The notes: a model not told the origin generated them from the letters alone. Shown: positions 26,089-34,449, counted from the first letter of the stretch. The stretch: DNA of 44,202 bases from Actinomycetota bacterium (GCA_009699605.1 WLNW01000008.1:1-44202), one strand, 5' to 3'. Translations and numbers: made by a program.

Positions 26089-26874
26089 TCAGGCGGGGCG
26101 AGCCGCAAACCACGCGTCGAGCCGGGCGAACAGCTCCTCGCGTGGCAGATCACCCTCGTCGCGCTTGATCGCGAGCAGGAAGGTGAGCGCCTGGCCGACC
26201 ACGCGGCCCGGCTCGACACCGAGGTGGTGCATCACCTCGGCGCCATCGATACCCGGGCGTTCCGCGGCTTCGCGATCCTCGGCGGCCAGGTCAGCGATGC
26301 GGGTCTCGAGATCGTCGATGTCGCGGTGGAGGTTGGCCAGCTTGATCTGGCTGCGGGTGGTGCAGTCGGATCGGACGAGCGCGTTGAGCCGGCCGAGGAG
26401 ATGGCCGGCATCGCGCGCATAGCGCCGCACCGCGGAGTCGCTCCAACCGTCGGCGTAGCCCTTGAACCGGCCGCTGAGCCGCACCAGCTCCGTCACGTCG
26501 TCGACCACATCCGCCGGGTAGCCCATGGCCGCAAGCCGCTTGCGGGTCATGCGCGCGCCCACTGCTTCGTGATGGCGGAAGGTGACCCCGCCGTGCTCGT
26601 AAGAACGGGTGCGGGGCTTGCCCACGTCGTGGAAGAGCGCGCCTAGACGCACCAGCAGGTCGGGCGGTGTCTTGGCCACCACGGCGATGGTGTGGGTGAG
26701 CACGTCCTTGTGCGTGTGGATCGGGTCCTGTTCCATCTGCATGGCCAGCAACTCGGGAACGAGCTCTTCGACGCGGCCTGTCTTGACGGCGGCCCACAGC
26801 GACGACGAGACGTCGGCGTCGAGAAGGATGTGGGACAGCTCGTCGGCCGGCGTGTGCGTGGTGGTGATGGTCAT
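26089..26874 (-). CDS. HD-domain protein resembling the C-terminal part of CCA/poly(A) nucleotidyltransferases
   Basis: A 261-residue protein with an HD phosphohydrolase domain: His residues in DPIHTHKDV, the HD pair at about 82-83 (FHDVGKP), RHHEAVGA, and a following helical region (RRYARDAGHLLGRLNALV). This matches the HD and RNA-binding portions of tRNA nucleotidyltransferase-like proteins. The N-terminal nucleotidyltransferase head is missing, so it is not a CCA-adding enzyme. A metal-dependent phosphatase or phosphodiesterase acting on nucleotides or RNA ends is plausible. The ATG at 26874 begins a Thr-rich tail (MTITTTHTP). It is divergent from the ParA gene. Confidence 0.8.
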   Translation of the reverse strand: MTITTTHTPADELSHILLDADVSSSLWAAVKTGRVEELVPELLAMQMEQDPIHTHKDVLTHTIAVVAKTPPDLLVRLGALFHDVGKPRTRSYEHGGVTFRHHEAVGARMTRKRLAAMGYPADVVDDVTELVRLSGRFKGYADGWSDSAVRRYARDAGHLLGRLNALVRSDCTTRSQIKLANLHRDIDDLETRIADLAAEDREAAERPGIDGAEVMHHLGVEPGRVVGQALTFLLAIKRDEGDLPREELFARLDAWFAARPA

Positions 26875-27034
26875 CGTGAGGCTTCGTGCGGTGCTGCTGG
26901 GCCGGTACGCCGCGGGGCGCACCTCCAGTCGGGAAGACCTAGCAGTCTGGCAGCTTCGCGGATGGTTGCGACGCGACTTGTCGGATCGCCCTGATCGACC
27001 GGCACAGCCCCGCGGTTCGCGCGACGATGGCACC

Positions 27035-27805
27035 ATGACGACGGTTGCACTGTTGAACCAAAAGGGCGGGGTCGGCAAGACCACTGTCACGTTGGGCCTC
27101 GCCTCGGCGGCACAGGCCGCCGGTGAGCGGGTGCTCGTGGTTGACCTCGATCCACAGGCCAGCGCAACCTGGACGCTCGGCATCGTGCCCGACAACGCCA
27201 CGCTGGGCGTCGCAGATGCCATCGCCGCCGGCACCAAGGGGGCCGCCGCCGCCGCGATCGTCGAGTCGGCCTGGAGCCCGCTGGTGTGGGTGCTGCCGTC
27301 GAGCAGCGGACTCGCCGATCGCGAGCACGACTCAGGGCGCCTGCTCGAGAAACGCCTCGCCAAAGCGCTCGAGGGGGTCACCGACAGCTACGACCTCGTG
27401 CTCATCGACTGCCCACCATCGCTCGGCGGCAATGCCCGCGGCGCACTCACCGCGGCCGACCTGGCGCTCATCGTGGTCGAGCCGGCCAGCTACTCGCTGC
27501 GCGGCGTGGCCGCCGTGCTCGACCTCATCGACGACGTATGGGATCGCTCGAACCCCGACCTTGACCTCGCCGGGGTCATCGTAAACAAGATGCCCGCGGT
27601 CAGCAGCGAAGCCGACCGCCGCACGGACGAGCTCGTCGAGATGGTCGGCCGTAAGGCGGTGTGGAAGCCGGCGATCCCCAACCGGGTCATCGTCAACCAG
27701 GCCCACGGCGAGCAGCGGCCCATCCACAGCTACGGCTACCGGGCCCGCGAGGTGGTCGACGCGCTCGACGCGCTTTACGTCAAGCTTCGCCGGGCCGCGA
27801 AGTAG
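27035..27805 (+). CDS. ParA/Soj family P-loop ATPase
   Basis: A 256-residue ParA-type ATPase with the deviant Walker A KGGVGKTT (10-17), Walker A' VLVVDLDPQASAT, and Walker B VLIDCPPSLG. These ATPases position chromosomes, plasmids or protein clusters by cycling on the nucleoid. No parB gene or clear parS-type site is nearby, so it is an orphan and not the main chromosome-segregation locus. The short N-terminus lacks the plasmid-type HTH extension. The ATG at 27035 has only a weak ribosome-binding site. It is followed by a small membrane protein gene after 51 bp. Confidence 0.9.
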   Translation: MTTVALLNQKGGVGKTTVTLGLASAAQAAGERVLVVDLDPQASATWTLGIVPDNATLGVADAIAAGTKGAAAAAIVESAWSPLVWVLPSSSGLADREHDSGRLLEKRLAKALEGVTDSYDLVLIDCPPSLGGNARGALTAADLALIVVEPASYSLRGVAAVLDLIDDVWDRSNPDLDLAGVIVNKMPAVSSEADRRTDELVEMVGRKAVWKPAIPNRVIVNQAHGEQRPIHSYGYRAREVVDALDALYVKLRRAAK

Positions 27806-27856
27806 TCACCTGCACCTCCCCCAATTGGTCGCGGTGCTGCGCTAGACCTCGCGGCG

Positions 27857-28471
27857 ATGATCACCGAGCTCACTCCCACGCCCACCGCCCCGCAACCGAT
27901 TGCGCGCCGCCCCGCGACCATCGGGCTCGTGCTGGGTATCGCGAGCGCGGTGACATCGGTGTTCTGGGTGCTCGCCATCCCCCTCGGCATCCTCGCCGTG
28001 GTGCTGAGCTGGCGCGCCGCGCAACAGGCGCGCGGCCGCGACCTTCGTACCATCTCGCTGGCGGTCGGCGGGCTCGTCGTGGGCACCATCGGCGTGCTGC
28101 TCGGATTGGGCAGCGCCGTGCTCGGCGACGTTTCTTCCGGTGACCCCGTGCCCGTCGTGATCAACGGCATCCAGACGGCCACGCCCGACGCCGAACATCA
28201 ACCCCCACTCGACCTCGACCCCGGTGCGCGTTGCACGGTCGACCTTGGCGGCTTGCGCGCCGAGGGCAGCATCACGAACCGCACCGATAAGCCTTGGGGC
28301 TACCGGCTAAAGGTGCTGTGGGAGGACTCCGGAGTGATGCTCGCGGAGGGCACGGCGCTGCTCGGGCCGGTCGCGCCCGGCGGGACCACACCGTTCGCCG
28401 TGGTCAGCCCCACCGCGGGCAACGCGTCAACCACCTGTCGCGTGAGCGAGATCGACCGCACGAAACCCTGA
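27857..28471 (+). CDS. DUF4190-like membrane protein with extracytoplasmic beta domain
   Basis: A 204-residue protein. A Pro/Thr-rich cytoplasmic start is followed by two hydrophobic helices (about residues 20-50 and 65-90) joined by a basic RAAQQARGRD loop, the DUF4190 arrangement. The rest is probably outside the membrane and beta-rich (GSITNRTDKPWGYRLKVLWED), resembling FxLYD-type domains. Two Cys residues (RCTVDL, TTCRV) could form a disulfide. Function unknown. It lies downstream of the ParA gene in the same direction and is convergent with the O-methyltransferase. Confidence 0.75.
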   Translation: MITELTPTPTAPQPIARRPATIGLVLGIASAVTSVFWVLAIPLGILAVVLSWRAAQQARGRDLRTISLAVGGLVVGTIGVLLGLGSAVLGDVSSGDPVPVVINGIQTATPDAEHQPPLDLDPGARCTVDLGGLRAEGSITNRTDKPWGYRLKVLWEDSGVMLAEGTALLGPVAPGGTTPFAVVSPTAGNASTTCRVSEIDRTKP

Positions 28472-28482
28472 GCGGGCGCAGG

Positions 28483-29145
28483 TCAGTACGCGCGTCGAAT
28501 GAGCGTGAGGCCGTCGCTGATGGGCAACATGACGCTTTCGACGCGCTCGTCGGCCACCACCATCTCGTTGAACGAGCGGACAGCGACGGTCTCGGGGTCG
28601 TTCACCGAGGCGTCGATCACCTTGCCCGACCACAGCACGTTGTCGACGAGGATCACGCCATTCGGCGAAAGTCGCTCGACGATCTCGTGGTAGTAGGCCG
28701 CGTAGTTGACCTTGTCGGCGTCGATGAACGCCAGGTCTATGTGGGGCGTGTGCGGCAACGCACGCAGCGTCTCGACGGCTGGAGCGATACGGAGATCGAT
28801 GAGGTCGGCCACGCCGGCCTGTTCCCAGTGCGCACGGCCGACCGAGGTCCACTGCTCGCTCACGTCGCAACACAACAGCCGCCCGCCGGGGGTGAGACCC
28901 CGCGCGATGGCCAGTGCGCTGTAGCCGGTGAACGTACCCACCTCGACTGCGTACCGCACACCGAGCGCGCGGGTGAGAAAGGTCATGAACGCGCCCTGCT
29001 CGGGGGCAATCTGCATGCCAGCCACACCGCCGAGCGCCACAGTCGCGGCGATCAGCGACTGCTGCACGGGGTCGGGCGCCGACCCGTTCGCCAACAAGTA
29101 CTCGTGCAGGCCTGAGGTGAGGCCAATCCCCTTGGGATCGCTCAT
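28483..29145 (-). CDS. SAM-dependent O-methyltransferase (caffeoyl-CoA/catechol type)
   Basis: A 220-residue class I methyltransferase of the CCoAOMT family. The SAM site is VEVGTFTGYSALAIA. The metal and cofactor Asp residues lie in CCDVSE, AFIDADKVNYAAYY and LVDNVLWSGKV. Members methylate catechol-type hydroxyls using Mg2+. The ATG at 29145 lies within the 3' arm of a 14-bp hairpin, and a 10-codon upstream reading frame ends on it (ATGA), so initiation may be controlled. The amidohydrolase gene upstream on the same strand ends 56 nt earlier. Confidence 0.9.
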   Translation of the reverse strand: MSDPKGIGLTSGLHEYLLANGSAPDPVQQSLIAATVALGGVAGMQIAPEQGAFMTFLTRALGVRYAVEVGTFTGYSALAIARGLTPGGRLLCCDVSEQWTSVGRAHWEQAGVADLIDLRIAPAVETLRALPHTPHIDLAFIDADKVNYAAYYHEIVERLSPNGVILVDNVLWSGKVIDASVNDPETVAVRSFNEMVVADERVESVMLPISDGLTLIRRAY

Positions 29146-29177
29146 GGCCGCACCCTAGGAGTAGGTGCGGCCATGAG
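29141..29177 (-). promoter_or_regulatory. Hairpin covering the O-methyltransferase start codon
   Basis: CTCATGGCCGCACC (29141-29154) and its exact reverse complement (29164-29177) form a 14-bp stem with a 9-nt loop. In minus-strand RNA the 3' arm contains the ATG of the methyltransferase, and the nearest AGGG lies at the loop edge. The folded form should hide the start site. Confidence 0.65.
29142..29174 (-). CDS. Candidate 10-residue leader peptide upstream of the O-methyltransferase
   Basis: An ATG in the 5' arm of the hairpin opens a frame encoding MAAPTPRVRP, whose TGA overlaps the methyltransferase ATG (ATGA). Its translation would melt the hairpin and feed ribosomes to the main start. 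There is no evident ribosome-binding site for it. It may instead be a by-product of the inverted repeat. Confidence 0.3.
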   Translation of the reverse strand: MAAPTPRVRP

Positions 29178-29201
29178 CAACCAAGAACGTGGGGGAAACG
29201 C

Positions 29202-30446
29202 TCAGCGCTTGTCGACGGGGAGGGACAGCATGCGGATCGCGTTGCCCCGCACTGCCTTGTAGATCTGCTCGTCGGTGAGACCGGCGAACATTTTCTCGGC
29301 GATGGACAAGGTGTCGGGCCACGACGAGTCGGTGTGGGGGTAGTCGGTCTCGAAGGTGATGTTGTTCTCACCGATGATGTGCAGGTTCTCGAGGCCGTGA
29401 CGGTCGCGGAAGAAGCACGTGAACACGTGGTCGTAGTAGTAGGTCGACGGCGGGTTCGGGATGGTGTCCTTGACGCCGCCCCATGCCCGGTGCTGGAGCC
29501 ACACGTCGTCGGCGCGCTCGAGCAGGTACGGGACCCAACCGATCTGGCCTTCGCTGTAGGCCACCTTGAGCTCGGGGTAGCGAATGAACACGCCCGAGAA
29601 CAAGAAGTCGGTGAGCGACGCGAACGAGTTGTTGAACGACAGGGCCGCGTTGACCGCCGCCGGCGCGTCGGGTGACGCCGCAGGCATCTTCGAGGATGAG
29701 CCGATGTGCATGTTGATGGTGGTGTGCGTATCGGAGCACGCTTGGAAGAACGGATCCCAGAAGCCGCTGTGGATGGACGGCAGTCCGAGGTGCGTGGGGA
29801 TTTCGCTGAAGCACACGGCGTGCACACCACGGGCCGCGTTGCGACGCACCTCAGCGGCGGCGAGGTCGGCGTCCCACAGCGGGACGATGCACAGTGGGAT
29901 CAGGCGGCCGCCCGAGTCGCCGCACCACTCCTCGACCATCCAGTTGTTGTAGGCGTAGACGCACTCGAGCCCGACCTCACGGTCCTTCGCCTCGGTGAAG
30001 GTCTGGCCGCAGAAGCGGGGGAACGTGGGGAAGGCGAGCGACTTCTCGACATGGTCGATGTCCATGTCGAGCAGGCGGAACTTGGGGTCCCAGCACCCTT
30101 GACGCATCTCGTCGTAGCTGATGGGCGTGAGCGTCATGTCGTCGCGGGCAAAGCCCACCGCGGCCACGTGGCGCTTGTGGGGGTACATGTTGCCCTCGTA
30201 GAACCAGATGTCGCACACGTCGCCGGTCCCGTCTTCGGGGTCGACCTCGTACTCGTAGTTGAGGCCGCCCTTGTACAAGAGGCCGCCGATGCGATGACGC
30301 TCGATCTTGGGGCCTTTGTCGCGGTACTTCTCGGGGAGCCAGGTCTGCCAGAGGTGGGCCGGCTCGACCACATGATCATCGACGCTGATGATCAGCGGGA
30401 TGACCGGCGTTTCGGTGTTGACGGGATTGGGAGCGGTGATCGTCAT
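29202..30446 (-). CDS. Amidohydrolase-2 family metal-dependent hydrolase or decarboxylase
   Basis: A 414-residue amidohydrolase-2 enzyme with intact ligand candidates: ISVDDHVVEP near the start, INMHIGSSS in the barrel, YSEGQIGWVPYLLERAD, and ETDYPHTDSSWP near the end. The WxTWLPEKYRDKGP and SFNNSFASLTDFLFSGV segments are typical of a large actinobacterial subgroup with unknown substrates. The ATG at 30446 has AAGGGGAA upstream on the minus strand. It is divergent from the NIPSNAP-like gene across 216 bp containing a CTGAC-N5-GTCAG palindrome, and upstream of the O-methyltransferase on the same strand. Confidence 0.87.
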   Translation of the reverse strand: MTITAPNPVNTETPVIPLIISVDDHVVEPAHLWQTWLPEKYRDKGPKIERHRIGGLLYKGGLNYEYEVDPEDGTGDVCDIWFYEGNMYPHKRHVAAVGFARDDMTLTPISYDEMRQGCWDPKFRLLDMDIDHVEKSLAFPTFPRFCGQTFTEAKDREVGLECVYAYNNWMVEEWCGDSGGRLIPLCIVPLWDADLAAAEVRRNAARGVHAVCFSEIPTHLGLPSIHSGFWDPFFQACSDTHTTINMHIGSSSKMPAASPDAPAAVNAALSFNNSFASLTDFLFSGVFIRYPELKVAYSEGQIGWVPYLLERADDVWLQHRAWGGVKDTIPNPPSTYYYDHVFTCFFRDRHGLENLHIIGENNITFETDYPHTDSSWPDTLSIAEKMFAGLTDEQIYKAVRGNAIRMLSLPVDKR

Positions 30447-30484
30447 TGCTGTTCCCCTTCGCGGACGGTTTCGATTTCCTGAAC

Positions 30485-30499
30485 CTGACGGTGTGTCAG
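30485..30499. promoter_or_regulatory. Operator-like palindrome CTGAC-N5-GTCAG
   Basis: A perfect 5-bp-arm inverted repeat with a 5-nt spacer lies 39 bp upstream of the amidohydrolase ATG, in the divergent gap with the NIPSNAP-like gene. The size and symmetry suit a TetR-family operator. The core TGAC/GTCA recalls the sites at 35811-35913 but the spacing differs. Confidence 0.45.
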
Positions 30500-30662
30500 A
30501 TTCTACGCGGGGTCGTGCTGCGTGGCAACCCGCGCGGCGCCCGGACGGACGCGAACACGCGAACCGTACGTCGCTCGTGTGTTCGGCGACGCGCTTCGTC
30601 GCCGGCATCGACAGGTGGGCCATGATGCGGGCGCACGACGTTCGCGAAACAAGGGGTAGGCA

Positions 30663-31421
30663 ATGACCGACCGGGATCTGTACCTGCACGAGTACATCGA
30701 CATCACGGCCCAGAACCAGTGGGACTACATGGAGCATGCCAAGGCGCAGGCCGGCCACGAGAAGGTCGACTTCGAGTTGCTTGGCACCTGGTACACGATG
30801 GGCATCACGGGTCGGTGGCCGCAGGTCATCAACATCTGGGAGATCCCCGGCGGCTGGGACGGCTGGCACGGCAAGGTCGATCGCCTCAACCTCAAGCGGC
30901 GCACGAACGCTCATCTCGACAAGTGGTGGGACAAGGCCTTCACCTACCGCACCGGTGGTTTCGACCGCCTGCTTGCCAACGCGGCCGGCGGCCCGAACAT
31001 GGCCAGCCTCGCGGCCAACGGCGTGAAGGGCACGCTGTTCGTACACGAGATGACCGAGGTGCAGCCGGGCACCGCGCTCGAGTACCTCGACGCGGTACGC
31101 GAGGTACGCCAGCCCATTCTCAACGACCACGGCCACCGCCTCGTGGGGTTGTGGGAGGTCATGATGAACGACTACGAGGTGTGCACCGTGTGGGCCACCG
31201 ACGTCGACGCGCACGTCGAGCTGGGCAAGGCCTACGACGTCGCGCGCGGGCTGCTCTCCGAAGATGCCGCCGGGGTGGCCGGCGACTCCCGCATCGTCGA
31301 CTGGAACCGCACCATGCGCCAGTGGACCACCCGCTTTCGCGAGGAGCTCATGACCCCCGCGCCGGGCACCCATTGCGGCCCTGCCGACTGGGGCCTCGAC
31401 GACAGCGTCACCGAGGCCTGA
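30663..31421 (+). CDS. NIPSNAP-like protein with two alpha/beta-barrel repeats
   Basis: A 252-residue protein that looks like two tandem ferredoxin-like (dimeric alpha/beta barrel, NIPSNAP-type) units. The first runs LYLHEYIDI to GRWPQVINIWEI; the second LFVHEMTEV to DYEVCTVWA. Both share a leading strand ending in His-Glu, a helix with Tyr, and a final hydrophobic strand. Such folds occur in small monooxygenases, decarboxylase helpers and binding proteins; the reaction is not assignable. The ATG at 30663 has AAGGGGTAGG upstream. It is divergent from an amidohydrolase and precedes an enoyl-CoA hydratase gene by 21 nt. Confidence 0.6.
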   Translation: MTDRDLYLHEYIDITAQNQWDYMEHAKAQAGHEKVDFELLGTWYTMGITGRWPQVINIWEIPGGWDGWHGKVDRLNLKRRTNAHLDKWWDKAFTYRTGGFDRLLANAAGGPNMASLAANGVKGTLFVHEMTEVQPGTALEYLDAVREVRQPILNDHGHRLVGLWEVMMNDYEVCTVWATDVDAHVELGKAYDVARGLLSEDAAGVAGDSRIVDWNRTMRQWTTRFREELMTPAPGTHCGPADWGLDDSVTEA

Positions 31422-31442
31422 GCCGGATCGCCGCGGCCTCAC

Positions 31443-32216
31443 GTGAGCACCGTCGAATATTCCCAGCGTGACCACGTAGTTACGATCGCGTACAACCGCC
31501 CGCACACGGCCAACGCGATCAACGGCGAGATGCGCGACGAGCTCAACGCGGCGTGGCACCGCTTCCGCGACGATCGCGACGCGTGGGTGGCCATTCTCAC
31601 GGGCAACGGCCCGATCTTCTGCGGTGGTGCCGATCTGCGCGACGGCACGGGTTCCACCGGCACCTTCGCCGGCACTTTCTGGGAGATCCCGACGATCAAC
31701 AGCTTCGAGAGCGGGCTCGAGCTGTACAAGCCCACCATTGCCGCGGTGAACGGCGCGTGCATCGGCTACGGGCTCACCGCTGCGCTGGCATGCGACTTCG
31801 TGTTGGCCAGCGATCGTGCCAGCTTTGCCTACCCCGAAGTATTGATGGGCATGGCCACCATCGTCGGCGCGCTACGGCTGCCGAGTCGGGTCGCGTGGGC
31901 CGATGCGATGGAGATGCTGCTCACTGGCGAGCGCATCGACGCGACCCGCGCGAAGGAGATCGGCCTCGCCTGGCGCGTCGTGCCCCACGAGCAACTCCTC
32001 GACGAGGCAAACGCGCTGGCCGATCGGTTGTGCGCCGGCGCACCTACCGCTTCGCGCGCGATCAAAGAAGTCGCGATGCGCGGCCGGAGCCTGCCGTGGA
32101 CCGACGCCGTGCGCTTCGGCGAAACCATGCGCAAGGTTGCCGCAGCCACCGACGACGCTGCCGAAGGACGCGCCGCTCGCGCCGAGGACCGCACTCCGGA
32201 GTGGCCCGGTTCGTGA
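31443..32216 (+). CDS. Enoyl-CoA hydratase/isomerase (crotonase) family protein
   Basis: A 257-residue crotonase. The oxyanion-hole segments are FCGGADLRDG and VNGACIGYG, and both usual catalytic Glu positions appear filled (FAYPEVLMG and ADAMEMLLTG). It probably hydrates a trans-2-enoyl-CoA or a related acyl-CoA. The start is GTG at 31443 with no obvious ribosome-binding site, 21 nt after the NIPSNAP-like stop, so coupling to that gene is likely. It is convergent with the luciferase-like gene. Confidence 0.9.
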   Translation: MSTVEYSQRDHVVTIAYNRPHTANAINGEMRDELNAAWHRFRDDRDAWVAILTGNGPIFCGGADLRDGTGSTGTFAGTFWEIPTINSFESGLELYKPTIAAVNGACIGYGLTAALACDFVLASDRASFAYPEVLMGMATIVGALRLPSRVAWADAMEMLLTGERIDATRAKEIGLAWRVVPHEQLLDEANALADRLCAGAPTASRAIKEVAMRGRSLPWTDAVRFGETMRKVAAATDDAAEGRAARAEDRTPEWPGS

Positions 32217-32226
32217 GCCAGCGCGC

Positions 32227-33138
32227 TCAGGTAGCAGCGACGCGCAGGAGGGGTAGGACCTCGGCGCCGAAACGGGCGATCTGCTCGCGCACCGCCGACG
32301 GCGCGGTGCCGGGCAGGTTGAACCGCAGACTGAGGCAGTCGGCGCTGGTTGCATCGAGCGCCGCGGCGAGCAGCCCCGCGAGCTCGGCAGCGTCGTGGTC
32401 CGTGAGCATCGAATCGCCGGCGACCATGCGCTCGTGGTCGTTCGCTGGCGTGAACGCTGCATAGCGCTGCGCGTCGTCGGCCGCCGCTGATACCGGTGCG
32501 TCACCCAACCAGGCGCGCCGGCTCAACACGACGGGCCCCAGTCCACCAGCCTCGCGGTACGCAGCCGCAAGCTCGATCGACCACGCCAGTGGCGACAGGC
32601 CGTCGAGCATGACCCCCGCCCCCACCGCAGCAGCCACCCTCACCCCGAACTTCGTCGTGGTCGCACACACCACCGGCACCGGGTGCTCGCGACAGCGCTG
32701 CAACGCAGGGTCGCCCCCGAGCGGTGCCGCCGCGTGGCCCCTGAGCGCGCCGACGAGCTCGCCGAGCGCAGCCCGATAGCGCGACGAGCGCTCCTCGAAG
32801 GGGACACCCGCCACCTCGAAGTCAGCTGGCGCTGCGCCGACCGCGACACCGAGGCCGACCCGGCCGGGGAACCGAGCAGCGAGCCACGCAGTCTCTTCGG
32901 CCACCAGCCCGGATGGACGCAATGGCAACAGCAGCGGGCACGGCGCACCCCAGACACGAGCGGTCGCGCCCAGCGCCCAACCGACGAACTGCAACGGGTT
33001 CGGGAGATACCCCGCCAAACCGCCGTGGTGTTCGCTCAACAGCACACCGTCGAAGCCTGCGTCCTCGGCCAACCGTGCGTCGATGAGCATCTCGTCGACG
33101 ACCGCCACGGGTGGCAGGTCGTGCGGCGACAGCAGCAT
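32227..33138 (-). CDS. Luciferase-like (LLM) flavin/F420-dependent oxidoreductase
   Basis: A 303-residue luciferase-like monooxygenase. The early DARLAEDAGFDGVLLSEHHGG segment, LLLPLRPSGLVAEETAWLA and FPGRVGLGVAVG fit the TIM-barrel flavin/F420 enzymes common in actinobacteria. They oxidise or reduce diverse substrates with FMN or F420; the cofactor is not certain here. The ATG at 33138 is used; the frame is open a further 14 codons to a CTG overlapping the upstream stop, which would lengthen the first strand, so the start is provisional. It is the last of a PNPOx, crotonase, LLM series. Confidence 0.85.
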   Translation of the reverse strand: MLLSPHDLPPVAVVDEMLIDARLAEDAGFDGVLLSEHHGGLAGYLPNPLQFVGWALGATARVWGAPCPLLLPLRPSGLVAEETAWLAARFPGRVGLGVAVGAAPADFEVAGVPFEERSSRYRAALGELVGALRGHAAAPLGGDPALQRCREHPVPVVCATTTKFGVRVAAAVGAGVMLDGLSPLAWSIELAAAYREAGGLGPVVLSRRAWLGDAPVSAAADDAQRYAAFTPANDHERMVAGDSMLTDHDAAELAGLLAAALDATSADCLSLRFNLPGTAPSAVREQIARFGAEVLPLLRVAAT

Positions 33139-33176
33139 TGCGACACTGCCGTGGCCGAAGGCATCACCGGCGTTGA

Positions 33177-33962
33177 TCAGCTGTCCTTGGCCAACTGCGA
33201 CCCGCGGGCCGCGGTGGTCTTGCCCGCCTCACCGAACGCCTTCGCATCGAACGCGCCACGTCGGCAGGTGTGCTCGGCCTCGAGCGCGAGCGCGTCCGCC
33301 AGCGACAAGCCGTCGCCCTTGGCGTACAGCCTCAGTACTTCGCTCACTGCTCCGGTCGCCGCGACATCGGCGGCCAACGAGCGGGCGAACACGGCGAGCT
33401 CGTCGTGGGGCACGAGGTGGTTGACGAGCCCGATTCGCAGCGCTTCGTCGGCAGCGACGAAGTTGCCGGTGATCGACATTTCGCGTGCCTTGCGCAACCC
33501 GACGGCGCGGGGCAGCAACGCGGTGAGGCCCCACGTGGCCACGACGCCGAGGCGCGCGTGCGTATCGGCGAAGCGCGCCCGTTCGGAGGCCACGATGAAC
33601 GATCCGGAGAGCGCGATCTCGAGCCCACCCGACACGCACGCCCCGTTGACCGCGACGACCACCGGCGTGGTCATGGCGCGCAACACCTTGCCCGGGTTGA
33701 CGTTGAACTGCGCGTCGAACGCGTTCCACGGTTTCGGCGAGTCGGTCGCCGCGACCTCTTTGAAGTCGACGCCGGCGCTGAACACCGGATCGACCGCTCC
33801 GATGACCACCACCCGCGTGGCAGGGTCCTGCTCGGCCTCGGACAACAGCTCGCAGAGTCGGAGCCGCATCGCGAGCGTCAGCGCGTTCTTCGCCTCGGGA
33901 CGATCGAGCGTGATGGTGCGAATACCGTCGGCGTCGTCGACGAGTAGGAGATCGTCGCTCAT
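33177..33962 (-). CDS. Enoyl-CoA hydratase/isomerase (crotonase) family protein
   Basis: A 261-residue crotonase with oxyanion-hole blocks FSAGVDF and VNGACVSGGLE. The first catalytic Glu position is changed (FADTHARLG), while the later one is kept (KAREMSITG). This pattern is common in an EchA-like subgroup, so hydratase activity should not be assumed. The ATG at 33962 overlaps the stop of the PNPOx-fold gene (ATGA), deciding the start. The luciferase-like gene begins 38 nt downstream. The three genes likely form one transcript. Confidence 0.87.
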   Translation of the reverse strand: MSDDLLLVDDADGIRTITLDRPEAKNALTLAMRLRLCELLSEAEQDPATRVVVIGAVDPVFSAGVDFKEVAATDSPKPWNAFDAQFNVNPGKVLRAMTTPVVVAVNGACVSGGLEIALSGSFIVASERARFADTHARLGVVATWGLTALLPRAVGLRKAREMSITGNFVAADEALRIGLVNHLVPHDELAVFARSLAADVAATGAVSEVLRLYAKGDGLSLADALALEAEHTCRRGAFDAKAFGEAGKTTAARGSQLAKDS

Positions 33963-34420
33963 GACGCGCCCTTCATCGGAATGCGCTGATTGTTCCACGA
34001 GATGATCCGCTCGTCGGGCACAAGGCGGAAGAAGGTGCGGCCCGCGTAGTGCGCCTGTGTCTTCTCCGGCATCGCGCCCCGCTCACCACGGAACGCGGCG
34101 TACTTCACGTCGAGCGCGTCGCTGATGCGCTCCATCGTCGGTTCGTCCTCGACGAACTCGACCTGTCCGGTGAGGTGCACGGCTTCGAGCTCGACCCACC
34201 TGTCGCCCGATTCCACGAGAAACGACGCCCGCGAGTCCTTGCGGAGCCGAGCCACCTTCTTGGTGCGCGACGGAGCCGCGAGGCAGACCGTGCGATCGAG
34301 CGTCACGAACCACACCGGCAACGCGATCGGCATCCCGTCGCGTCGCAACGTGGTGAAGATGCCCGTGTGTGCGTGCTCGAGCACCGCCCACGCCTCTTCA
34401 GCATCGAGCCGAACGCTCAT
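33959..34420 (-). CDS. PNPOx-fold flavin/F420-binding protein
   Basis: A 153-residue split-barrel protein of the pyridoxamine-phosphate-oxidase-like superfamily. GIFTTLRRDGMPIALPVWF, the RTKKVARLRKDSRASFLVE segment and LEAVHLTGQVEFV match the flavin- or F420-dependent reductases abundant in actinobacteria. It probably reduces a small unsaturated or quinone-like compound. The ATG at 34420 has GGGGGC upstream. The stop overlaps the crotonase start. A long hairpin separates it from the decarboxylase gene upstream on the same strand. Confidence 0.83.
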   Translation of the reverse strand: MSVRLDAEEAWAVLEHAHTGIFTTLRRDGMPIALPVWFVTLDRTVCLAAPSRTKKVARLRKDSRASFLVESGDRWVELEAVHLTGQVEFVEDEPTMERISDALDVKYAAFRGERGAMPEKTQAHYAGRTFFRLVPDERIISWNNQRIPMKGAS

Positions 34421-34449
34421 GATCGCCCCCGTTCTGGTCCAAAACCCGC

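Noticed and set aside
26875-27381. N-terminal extension of the HD protein to 430 residues.
   Set aside because: It is antisense to the ParA gene and shows no nucleotidyltransferase head motifs.
27035-27805. ParA gene as part of a chromosome partition locus.
   Set aside because: There is no parB, parS-like cluster, gid or dnaA-region gene nearby, so it was kept as an orphan ParA.
30447-31559. Upstream extension of the minus-strand amidohydrolase to 785 residues.
   Set aside because: The extension lies over the NIPSNAP-like gene on the other strand, and the real start at 30446 has a good ribosome-binding site.
33177-33962. Changed first Glu of the second crotonase as a novelty.
   Set aside because: The FADTHARLG form is common in an existing crotonase subgroup.
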